Notes under the pieces: model-generated
What the model was told of the DNA's origin: nothing
Databases searched by the model: none
The model's input: the letters and a program-made list of their open reading frames with translations, nothing else
Program-made: the position numbers and the translations under genes
Part shown: in pieces, positions 55,215 to 64,000 of the stretch
Numbering within the stretch: the stretch's first letter is position 1
Layout of the letters: every line of letters starts with the position of its first letter
NCBI GenBank assembly: GCA_964036045.1
Contig: OZ038381.1
Span: 144,655,596-144,719,595 of the forward strand
DNA: 64,000 bases
From: Eutreptiella sp. 'Long Island Sound 2002'
Taxonomy: Eukaryota > Euglenozoa > Euglenophyceae > Eutreptiales > Eutreptiaceae
Direction of reading: 5' to 3'

Positions 55215-56882
55215 TCACAGTGTCGGGGCCTGGGGTTGTGGTTGGGGTGGGCCACTTGCGGCGTTGGGTAGTTGCAGTTGGTTCGCTGCTGGGGCTGTGG
55301 GGCAGGCCTGTGTCGCCCAATGCCATTGTCCGCAGCGTCTACAGGGCCCCGGCGGCGGTCCTAACATGTCCCATACGTGCGGCACAGCTGCCATCCATTC
55401 CCCTTGAGGGGTCGCGATGACGTGTCCGGCCTGCTGCATGTTCGGGCAGTCGCGCGACGAGTGTCTGTACGCTCCGCACCTGAAACAGTGGCCTGGCTTG
55501 TGGGCGTTGCGCATGAACATGGGGTTTCCGAAAGCCCCCGGGGCGACGGGTCCTGGCATGGGCCCCTGGATTGCCCCCTGCGCTGGCGCCATCATGGGGC
55601 CGCCCGGTGCTGACAGCCGGCCCTGTCGTCTACATCGCAGTTCTTCGTGGAGTATTCTCCACACCGTGAGCGCGAACCTGTCCGTGGCCCATGCCGTGTT
55701 GGGGGATGCTTCCGATACCTCTTTGAACAATGCTGCTATGCTGCTCATCCAGGAATATGGCAGTTCCTCGTGTAGCAGCTTTTCGATCACAGCTGGCACC
55801 AGCGGTGGTACGATATTTTGCCGCAGCCTGTCGTTTTCGATGCGCATCTCAGTGAGCATCCTTGTGAGCTTGTTGATGTGCTGGGCTGTCGCCGGCTCCG
55901 CGTTGAGGGGGCCGGCCGCTGTGCCTCCTTGTGCTGGGCGCCCGCCGGGTCCGGACGGCCGCGGTGGGGGTGTGGCGGAAGCTGTGTCCGCCGCGAACGG
56001 GTTGGGGCTGTCGGTGGGTGGAAGTAGGGGTGCCGTGGTCGCCGTTGTGGTCGCCCGCTGCTCGTATGGCGCGAAGAGTCCGAGATCGAAATTGGAGATG
56101 AGGTTCTTCCGGTCGCGGTACGTGGCGAGGCAGGGCAGGATCTCCGCACGTGCCAAAGTTACCCCTGTGTACGCGGCAAATTGCGGTGCTACCCCCGGGT
56201 GGAATCCGTGATGGATGAGCTCTTCGCTGAAGCGCACCGCTGCCTCCGCCAGCTTGTCGCGTTCACCCTCAATATTGAGTAGTAATGGCCACGATGACCC
56301 CGTCCACATTCTCCATGCCGTGGCCGTTGGTTGTATGGTTGCGCGGGCCGCGATGCCGTCCCCTCCGGTGGTGGCGGGTTGCGCGGCTAGCTCTGCCATT
56401 TGTTCTGCCGTGTGGTGCCCCATGGCCGCACCCTCCGTGTGTGGTGTGCGTGGGGCAGTGCCACGGTACGCAGCGTTGATGGTGAGAACGATAGCCCCGT
56501 GCCTTCCATGAGTTGTGGCCCCGTGGTCTCCGCTGCTCCCGTTCTCGTGGCCTTGTGGTTGCGCTGTGGGGTGCTTTGGAGAGAGTCGTCTATCGTGACG
56601 CGTACGGCACCGTAGGGTAGCAGGCTGGCGCGCGCCTGCGACCCGTGTGCCGCTCGCGTCCCTGGTGCTCCTGATGTGGGCGTCGTTCTCGTCGGCGTGG
56701 TGGCGGCGGGTCGGGGGGCTTGCGGCCGACGCGACTTGGGGCGTGTAGGGGGTGGAGCTGCTTGCACCCTGCGGGGTGTGTGTGGCCGCGGCGCTGGGCC
56801 CCGGTCCCGTGTGCGCGTTTGCCGCCGTCTGCAGTGTTGGCGCGATTGCGGCGCTGGCGGGGTGTGGGGCGTGCGCCGACAT
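55215..56882 (-). CDS. gag: gag of the YR element, 555 aa
   Basis: ATG at 56882, TGA at 55215-55217. The N-terminal 150 residues are Ala/Pro/His-rich and disordered; the middle (about 56330-55620) is mixed and probably forms the capsid, including I-E-K-L-L-H-E-E-L-P-Y. A canonical zinc knuckle C-x2-C-x4-H-x4-C is at about 55445-55490 (C-F-R-C-G-A-Y-R-H), and a second Cys/His cluster, C-x2-C-x3-H-x5-C, at about 55305-55345. This is the only intact ORF of the element. It is followed at once by YR in another frame. Confidence 0.85.
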   Translation of the reverse strand: MSAHAPHPASAAIAPTLQTAANAHTGPGPSAAATHTPQGASSSTPYTPQVASAASPPTRRHHADENDAHIRSTRDASGTRVAGARQPATLRCRTRHDRRLSPKHPTAQPQGHENGSSGDHGATTHGRHGAIVLTINAAYRGTAPRTPHTEGAAMGHHTAEQMAELAAQPATTGGDGIAARATIQPTATAWRMWTGSSWPLLLNIEGERDKLAEAAVRFSEELIHHGFHPGVAPQFAAYTGVTLARAEILPCLATYRDRKNLISNFDLGLFAPYEQRATTTATTAPLLPPTDSPNPFAADTASATPPPRPSGPGGRPAQGGTAAGPLNAEPATAQHINKLTRMLTEMRIENDRLRQNIVPPLVPAVIEKLLHEELPYSWMSSIAALFKEVSEASPNTAWATDRFALTVWRILHEELRCRRQGRLSAPGGPMMAPAQGAIQGPMPGPVAPGAFGNPMFMRNAHKPGHCFRCGAYRHSSRDCPNMQQAGHVIATPQGEWMAAVPHVWDMLGPPPGPCRRCGQWHWATQACPTAPAANQLQLPNAASGPPQPQPQAPTL

Positions 56883-56932
56883 ACGTCTAAACTAAAGAAA
56901 TGACTAAGAGAGAGAGGGGGGGTACGGTGTGT

Positions 56933-56967
56933 GGTTTAAACTGTGGTTTAAATGTGTTTAAACCTGG
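56933..56967 (+). repeat. Three GTTTAAA repeats at the YR element's right border
   Basis: GTTTAAAC, GTTTAAAT and GTTTAAAC are spaced 10-13 bp. One GTTTAAA lies at the left border (40771-40777). They may be the recombinase crossover/end repeats. Confidence 0.6.
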
Positions 56968-58200
56968 GGTTTGCATCTTTGATTCCAAATGGCAACACTT
57001 TCGGACAGTGTGGGGGTGGGAGTAGGAGTTCTGCGGGCACAACACATTGCTCCGCCATTGGTCAGATTGTAGCATCGGTGAAACAATGGCACAATCCTGG
57101 GTAAGTGTCCGGCAGATGTCTTGCACTGTACAACAGCCAAGTGTGCCCTTGGCAAATGTGCCTCGCAAAGTTTTGGCCCTAACCGTGACTGTCCAAATTG
57201 GGCACGCATGGGCTTCATTGGATCAAGTGGCAGTCCGTGCCAAACCATCGGGAAGTAGCACAATGTTGATGAGCTCCGCAATAGTGGGAAACTCGGTATA
57301 GAGTGCACCACCACTTGCAGCCCGGGGGGATACTTGTACATCAACATAAATCCATCGGCCAATCCTGCTCCCCACACCAATCAAGAAACCCTCGTACTCC
57401 ATCAAAAAGCAACTGCGTGCGGTTGGTGAAGGAGGGGTGGTTGCAAGGTGGAGCAAAGGTTCCTTGGCTTTACCCAAAGGAATCAATTCCTGTCTTCAAA
57501 GGAGGTGAAATCCAACAACCTCGGGACTTGGAATGACGGACCGGTGCAACTAGCACGCAACCCGCCACCTCGTGTGGTCCAAGTGGGCTCTGCCCCAACA
57601 GCGACACAAATGGCCTCTAGGAGGGTGTACCCCATGACCAGCAGACGTTTATGACAATGCCGTTGTCAGTACCGTTGTAGAAATCCTATATGAGGTAGTG
57701 GCACCCAAAACAAGAAGGTCCGGCACGCTAAATGGGCTCACAACGGCACTACATTGCACCCCACCAATGTCCAATAGGCCCACAATGGGGTTCAACATCA
57801 CTTGTGCACAAAACCAGTTGAAACGTTGTCAATGCAACTGGGGTGGTAAAAAAAAGCTTGCGACAAGGGAACGGTATGAAGCTGCATGGCATGCAAAGGA
57901 GGGTTCCTGACCCTCACCTATGCCACGCCTAGTTTGCTACATGTGTTATTGCCGAACCCTCACCTATGCCACATCTAGGTTGCTACTTGTGCTCTTGCTA
58001 CTATTCCTAGGAAACCAGAAGGTCATTTTGACCAATTTTACCCTAAGCCAAAACTCTTGGGGCCCCACAACTAGCACCCTCGCTTTGTGGTGGTTGACCT
58101 TTGGGCCAATAGGGATATGTTTGGCTACTAAATTTGTACCGGCAAAATGGGGAATGTTTGGGGACCTCAAAGCATTATGTAGGCTACACTTGAACAATAT
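56957..58200 (-). pseudogene. Copy B of the gene-like repeat, right part, frameshifted
   Basis: Matches 24012-25520 of copy A, without about 373 bp. A one-base loss near 57490 breaks the ORF that is intact in copy A, leaving fragments at 57486-57223 and 57380-56958. An extra segment of about 60 bp (57665-57730) is also present. It was split from 40650-40775 by the YR element. Confidence 0.75.
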
Positions 58201-59506
58201 GAAAAAGCAATTGGTGGGCTCCAAGAGGTGCTCCGTGTGGCGCTCTTCACGAAAAAATCGGGGTTGCGAAACTTTTTTTAAACATAGGGGCGGTTATTTT
58301 TTTTCAGGCCGTAGCCCCCTCTTGAAGAGGGGTAGGGGGCTGTTAAAAGAACGGTGGTACTATGAATACCCCTGCCCCTTGTTGCGTGTCCAAGATCACC
58401 ATGCTTAGTTGTTGAAGTGCTGGCACTTGGTCCACAAAAGGGTTGAGCAACTTGGATTGCCTTCGCACGGTCTCTCTCGGGGACTATCAAGATCTTCGGG
58501 GGTTCTCCCCTTGAAAACCATCTTCATGTCTTCCGTGTTGAGCTTCACCGGGGCTTCAAGCTTGAGCAATGGTGTGGTTTGATCCAGACCTTTGTGAATG
58601 TAGTGCTTGTAGCACATTCACCTTGATGTAGTCCTTTGCACTCATTTGGCCAAGTGGGGTTGTTGCGACATAGCACCCTCGGTCATGGCTGGAGGGGCTG
58701 CAATTGCAGTTGTTGTAGTGCAAGGAGCGGTTCAATCCTCCGCTGAAGACCGATAGGATGCTGAGGATTTCGCTAGGGAGCACAAGGGGGTACGAGAAGT
58801 CCTTGCTCGCTTGCTACTACCAATCGGGGACCGGCTGCCCCAAAAACTTCGTGATGCATAGAAGCGGGTGAACTAGTGGACAATGTATATGTTTGTGCTG
58901 TTTTGATCTTGTGGTGAGTGCCTGTCAACTATGTGCTCGACAAGCGGCAACATAGTTGTAGTAGCACTCCCAGGTCTTATGGCTGCAAAACGCTGGTATG
59001 AGCACCTAGCTACCTGATTGGCTAGGACTATAGTTGGGTATAGCGACTCGTTGTTGAGCATCCAAAGAAAAAAGGCATCCAGAAACTTGTCGGCATAGGA
59101 CCCTATACCAAAGAAAGGGATAAACCATTTGGATTTGCTCCATATTTTGTTGAGGTGGCAAGGAAGTGGCACTGCAACTCACTATCATGTGACCTGCATC
59201 ACATGGGGCTCAACCTTGCTAGTCGGGCTTTGCAAGGATGAATCCTGACATCCCCAAAGCGTGGAGGAATCAAAGTGGCTACATAACCTGTGCCTTGTCA
59301 CGCTCCCCAAAGTAGGGAGGAATCAAAATGGCTTCGTTGCGCTGTGAAATTAACAGTCCTTGGGTGATTCCCCATCATCATATTCACCAACAAGCACAAC
59401 ATGAAGCGAAACCCGGGAAGAATGGGTGAAAAGGGGTGAAAAGGGGGGGGAAGAGTGACAAAAAGGGTAAAAACTATGCAATGCTATATTCCCAATTTGG
59501 AAGCAC
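58201..59506. other. No gene seen; one strong hairpin
   Basis: Unique-looking DNA with many short ORFs. At 58308-58343 AGCCCCC and AGGGGGCT arms, with a nested CTCTT/AAGAG pair, form a hairpin. 59225-59345 repeats 'CCCCAAAG(C/T)...GGAGGAATCAAA(G/A)TGGCT' twice at about 75 bp. Confidence 0.35.
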
Positions 59507-60951
59507 CTAGAAAAACCCTAGCATCAAACAACGATGATGCCCCCAACACCACAAAATATGGGTCTCTATTGCGGCATAGTATGAATATTGTGCACAACAC
59601 ACCTTTCGCCCCCTTGGACCACTTTTACAATTAACCTTGGTCTGCACTTCCCTTGTGCAGGCTCTTACCAAGATATCCCAGCCCCCAGCATTCATAAAGG
59701 TGGCACTGGAGTGCCATTGCAAAGGCGATCCTTTGGTCAGGCAAAGGGTCATACCTGATGTGGCCGTCATGGAATACGCAGAATGCTTCTTGGCACCAAC
59801 CAATCCAGCAACAACAAGCAATACTGCCCCCAGTTGGGCCCATATCCACGATCCATTGTCCTGAACATGCAAACCAAAAGCAGAGGCATTGGGGGCCACC
59901 TTTGTTTTGTTGTTCTGGGGGGGGCTCATACCATGACAAAAGAGGGGACCAATCATTATGCTGGACACAGCCCATCTAGCGCAGCGGGTGCTCCTCAGAC
60001 ATTGGACCCATGCCCACTACTACCACGAGTGAGAAGTACACAAGACAAAGTTCCTGATGGCCTAGCCCCCGCCCCCCTCTTTCGGATTGCCAACAAAATA
60101 CTTGACCCACTGGTCAATGCTCGAGGTGGTGCCTTATTCCAGTCCCATGGTTTGGCAATAAGCCTCTGCTCCATGAGGGCCATGTCCCCAAGGATAATGG
60201 GGATGGCAAAGCTGCCACCCTAAGCAATGCATGCTCGCACCCCAGCTGCAGCCCGCTCTGCAGAAATGGGTGGGGTCCCTCTCCTATGATCGTCAGCCTT
60301 ACATGCCTGCCAGGAGGGTATGACACATGGAGCGGGATGAAGGGGGGTATACATGGGTCCATTATAAAACTGAGGACAAAGCTGGTAGAACAGGGGAATA
60401 ACGATAATATCAATGCTGATCATAGCGATACTCACACTGCATCACCTGACAACAATTTCCCTGGTGACCTCCCGCCCAACCACTGCCTTTGCCAAGCCCC
60501 GCACCTGACTGACTGCAATCCGAGTGCGTCCCCCCAAACTGTTTCCAGGACCCATTCCTCTCGTGGGCTCAAACACTGCCTCCGTCTCCGCCACTATTTC
60601 AACATCATGTGTCGACGCACCACGCATCATCGAATGTCTTGTGATGTAGGTCACGTGAGGCATTGTCGGCTGCTGCATGATGCTGGCTGCATTCAATGAG
60701 ACACTTGATTTCGGTCGGATCCATAGAGAGCCCACAGAGAAGAATGCTGCACAGGCGAAGACCACAGTGATGGTACCGAGGTTTGGTTTGGGATGCACCG
60801 ATGGCATTGTCACTGAGTCAGGATCCAGGTCAATGGGATGGCTGCGATTTGAACTGGCAGCTGACAACATTTTGCACTGTGAATAGGAAGTGTAGCAGGC
60901 CATTGGCAGAAAGCGGGGAGGGGTGGCACTATACACGGTGCGCATGTGCAA
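59507..60951 (-). CDS. Fragments of an unrecognised minus-strand gene, hydrophobic exons
   Basis: Several short stretches look like exons. 59861-59755 starts after a pyrimidine-rich acceptor (TTTGCATGTTCAG), encodes a hydrophobic helix (L-G-A-V-L-L-V-V-A-G-L-V-G) and ends near GGTATGA. 60183-59995 encodes L-I-A-K-P-W-D-W-N. 60830-60460 begins with another helix (T-I-T-V-V-F-A-C-A-A-F-F). Taken together, a membrane protein, possibly the upstream part of the gene in copy B. I cannot build a full model. Confidence 0.3.
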
Positions 60952-61495
60952 CTCAGTGCAACTGTCTCATGGCTGCAAACGGCACCCTGCAGCCGCACAG
61001 CCTGTTAATGCTGTTGCACGCTGTCCTGTTGCATTGCGTCTTGTGCACAGTTGTTTCATACTGCTTGGTCTTGCTCTGTTTTGCTGTTTTGTTGGTGCTG
61101 CTGTCGTGCGGCATAGTGTTCTGTTGACTGTGTTGCGTTGCATTGTGTGGTGTGGTGTGGTGTGCCGAAGGCACTGTTACCAGAAGGCAATGGCCGGGAT
61201 GTCTACCCACGGGTACAGGTAAACGGGAGGGCTGTGTGTCCAAGTGTGCGCTGTGTGCTAGTGTGTTGTTGTACAGTCGGGACCAGTGCACGGTTGCACT
61301 TGGCCGGTGCTGCTGTGCCGACGCCTGTGCACGGTCCCACAGAGTCTATTGGGCCCAATGCACCGTGTGTGCTGAGCTGCACTATCAGTACTTTGTGTGC
61401 GGTGCTGCACTGCTTGGTGCTGTGCACTGCACTGCACTGTGTGTGCCGTGCTGCACTTGCACTTGTGGGGTGCACTATGCACTGTCCTTCTGCCT
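60952..61495 (+). other. TGCACTG-rich transition into the satellite
   Basis: Increasingly dense GCACTGC/TGTGC words lead into the 47-bp array without a fixed period; probably its decayed edge. No gene is seen. Confidence 0.5.
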
Positions 61496-64000
61496 GTGGG
61501 CAGGGGGCAGTGGAACTCGTGCAGTTGTCCACCGCACTGCCTGCGGGCAATGGGCAGTGGAAATCCTTGCAATGCACTACCACACTGCCTGGGGGCAGTG
61601 GGCAGTGGAACTCCTACAATGCACTGCCACATTGCCTGCGGGCAGTGCGCAATGGAAGTCCTTGCAATGCACTGCCACACTGCCTGGGGGGAGTGGGCTA
61701 TAGAACTCCTGCAACGCACTGCCACATTGCCTGTGGGCAGTGGGCGGTGGAATTGTTGCAATGCATTGCCACACTGCCTAGGGGGAGTGGGCAATGGAAC
61801 TCGTGCAATGCACTACCACACTGCCTAAGGGCAGTGGGCGGTGGAAGGGCTGCAATGCACTGCGACACTGCCTGCGGGGAGTGGGCAATGGAAGTCCTGC
61901 AATGCACCGCCACACTGCTTGGGGGCAGTGGGCGGTGGAATTGCTGCAATGCACTGCCACACTGCCTGAAGGGAGTGGGCAATGGAACTCGTGCAATGCA
62001 CTGCCACACTGCCTGGGGGCAGTGGGCAATGGAACTCCTGCAATGCACTACCACACTGCCTAAGGGCAGTGGGAGGTGGAATTGCTGCAATGCACTGCGA
62101 CGCTGCCTGCGGGGAGTGGGCAATGGAACTCCTGCAATGCACCGCCACACTGCCTGTGGGCAGTGGGCTGTGGAACTCTTGCAATGCACTGCCAAACTGC
62201 CTGGGAGCTGTGGGCAGTGGAACTGCTGCAAGGCACCGCCAAACTGCCTGTGGGAAGTGGGCGGTGGAATTGCTGCAATGCACTGCCACACTGCTTGGGG
62301 GCAGTGGGCAGGGAACCCCTGTAATGCATGGCGACACTGCCGAAGGGCAGTGGGCTGTGCAACTCCTGCAATGCACTGCCACATTGCCTGTGGGCAATGA
62401 GCTGTGCAACTCCTGCAATGCACTGCCACATTGCCTGTGGGCAATGAGCTGTGCAACTCCTGCAATGCACTGCCACATCACCTAGAGAGAGTGGGCTGTG
62501 GAACTGTTGCAATGCACGCCGCACTGCCTGGGGGCAGTGGGCAGTGGAAGTGCTACAACGCACTGCCACCAAGCCTGTGGGCCGTGGGCGGTGGAGTTGC
62601 TGCAATGCATGGCCACAATGCCTGTGGGCAATGGGCGCTAAAACTTCTGCAATGCACCGCCACAGTGCCTGGGGCAGTGGGCGATGGAACTCCTACAATG
62701 CACTGCCACAGTACCTGTGGGGCGTGGGCAATGGCAACCCTGCAATGCACTTCCACACTGCCTGCGGGGCCGTGGGGAGTGGAATTGTTGCAATGCACTT
62801 CCACACTGCTTGGGGGCAGTGGGCGCCGGAAGGTCTGCAATGCACTGCCACACTGCTTGGGGGCAGTGGACAAGGGACCCCTGTAATGCACCGCCACACA
62901 CTGCCCACACACTGCCTGCGGGCAGTGGGTTGTGGAACTGCTGCAATGCACTGCCACACCGCCTAGGGGCAGTAGGCAGTGGAACTGCCGCAATGCACCG
63001 CCACACTGCCTTTTGGCAGTGGGCTGTGCATCTCATGCAATGCACTGCTAGAGTGCCGGGGGGCAGTAGGTAGTGGAACTCCTGCAATGCACTGCCACAT
63101 TGCATGGGGGCAGTGGACAATGGAACTGCTGCAATGCACCGCCATACTACCGGTGGGCAGTGGGTTGTGCAACTCCTGCAATGCATTGCCACATTGCCTA
63201 GGGGCAATGGGCTGTGGAACTCCTCCAATGCTCTGGCACATTGCCTCAGGGTAGTAGGCGGCGGAGCTGTTGTAATGCACCGCCACACTGCCTACAGGCA
63301 TTGGGCAATGGAACTCCTGCAATGCACGGCCACACTGCCTGTGGGCAATGGGCAGTGAAATTGGTGCAATGCATTGCCACACTGCCTGCAGGCAGTGGGC
63401 TGTGGAACTCTTGCAATGAACTGCCACAATGCCCGGGGGACAGTGGGCTGTGGAAGGGCTGCAATGCACTGCCACACTGCCTGTGGGCCGTGGGCGGTGG
63501 AGTTGCCGCAATGCATGGCCACACTGCCTCTGGGCAACGGGCACTGGAACTTCTGCAATGCACCGCCACACTACTTGGGGGTAGTGGGCAATGGAAGACC
63601 TGCAATGCACTGCCACACTGCGTGAGGGCAGCGGGCGGTGGAATTGCTGCACTGCAGTGCCACACTGCCTAGGGGCAGTGGGCAATGAAACTCCTATAAT
63701 GCACTGCCACACTGCCTATGGGGCCGTGGGGAGTGGAATGGTTGCAATGCATGGCCACACTGCCTTGGGGCAGTGGGCGCCGGAAGGTCTGCTATGCACT
63801 GCCACACTGCTTGGGGACAGTGGACAGGGAACCCATGTAATGCACCGCCACACTGCCTCTCGGCATTGGGCAATGGAACTCCTGCAATGCACCTCCACAC
63901 TACATGCGGGCAGTGGGCGGCGGAAGTGCTGCAACGGACTGCCACATTGCCTGTGGGTAGTGGGTGGTGGAATAGCTGCAATGCATTGCCTCCTTGCCTG
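61496..64000 (+). repeat. Satellite, 47-bp unit, about 53 copies, continues past window end
   Basis: The unit contains GGGCAGTGGGC, TGGAACTCCTGCAATGCACT and GCCACACTGCCTG; TGCAATGCACT recurs every 46-48 bp. The end of one unit and the start of the next (CACTGCC, four bases, GGCAGTG) are inverted, so every unit boundary can form a 7-bp-stem hairpin. Copies differ by roughly 5-20 per cent, with occasional partial units. Because 47 is not a multiple of three, ORFs of 80-420 codons appear in nearly all frames; none should be called a gene. Confidence 0.95.

Larger units (their letters stand above)
40776..56955 (-). mobile_element. Tyrosine-recombinase (DIRS-like) retroelement with gag-YR-RT-RNase H order
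   Basis: On the minus strand, from 56882 downward, come a gag with CCHC knuckles, a tyrosine recombinase, and an RT-RNase H ORF. Such elements integrate by recombinase rather than DDE integrase and lack ordinary LTRs. The borders come from flanking homology: 40775 and 56957 adjoin sequences that are contiguous in copy A. GTTTAAA occurs once at the left border and three times at the right (56935-56967). Two DNA transposons (42333-48794 and 49374-52305) interrupt RT; without them the element would be about 6.8 kb. Several stops and a frameshift make this copy defective. Confidence 0.85.

Noticed and set aside
61138-63981. Long ORFs (up to 420 codons) on both strands at the right end
   Set aside because: They follow the 47-bp satellite; the protein period of 47 residues is the frame-rotation product, and both strands are open equally.

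Overview
This is a stretch of nuclear DNA from a eukaryote, almost entirely repeats and transposable elements. A plant/fungal/bacterial-type small-molecule O-methyltransferase exon, a chromodomain Ty3/gypsy element, a tyrosine-recombinase retroelement, long pyrimidine tracts ending in CAG in front of coding segments, and GC-rich codon use together suggest a green alga or similar protist. That placement is inference; no rRNA, tRNA or organellar gene is present to fix it. No bacterial-style operon occurs.

Layout. 1-5809 (+): gag, protease, reverse transcriptase, RNase H, integrase and chromodomain of a Ty3/gypsy chromovirus whose 5' end lies outside the window. It has one in-frame TAG between gag and pol, one frameshift and one apparent RNase H deletion. 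5810-18840: mostly non-coding, with dispersed and tandem repeats and a few weak ORFs. 18885-19898 (-): last exon of an O-methyltransferase, the only convincing host gene. 22443-23412: a 62-bp tandem array abutting a 26-bp array. 23925-26388 (-): a repeated, possibly multi-exon gene-like unit. 28537-29925: a non-autonomous terminal-inverted-repeat element. 29990-32930 (-): a badly broken gene of unknown function. 34698-35800 (+): relic of an autonomous relative of the 28537 element.

40776-56955 (-) is the most informative region. It is a tyrosine-recombinase (YR) retroelement with unusual gene order: gag, then YR, then RT-RNase H. Two DNA transposons have inserted into its RT open reading frame. 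A 6462-bp element (42333-48794) has 23-bp inverted repeats and a 5-bp GTTTA target duplication. A 2932-bp element (49374-52305) has 34-bp inverted repeats and a CA duplication. In both cases taking out the insert plus one duplication brings the RT frame back into register. The YR element itself split a copy of the 23925-25520 unit: its two halves flank it at 40650-40775 and 56957-58200.

58200-60951 holds further minus-strand gene fragments. 61496-64000 is a 47-bp tandem array in which every unit can form a hairpin; it runs off the window.

The likeliest undescribed systems are the two nested DNA transposons. I do not recognise the transposase candidate of either. The 6.46-kb element also carries nine copies of a GGGCACTGCAGTGCCC-type palindrome, some placed symmetrically near its ends.
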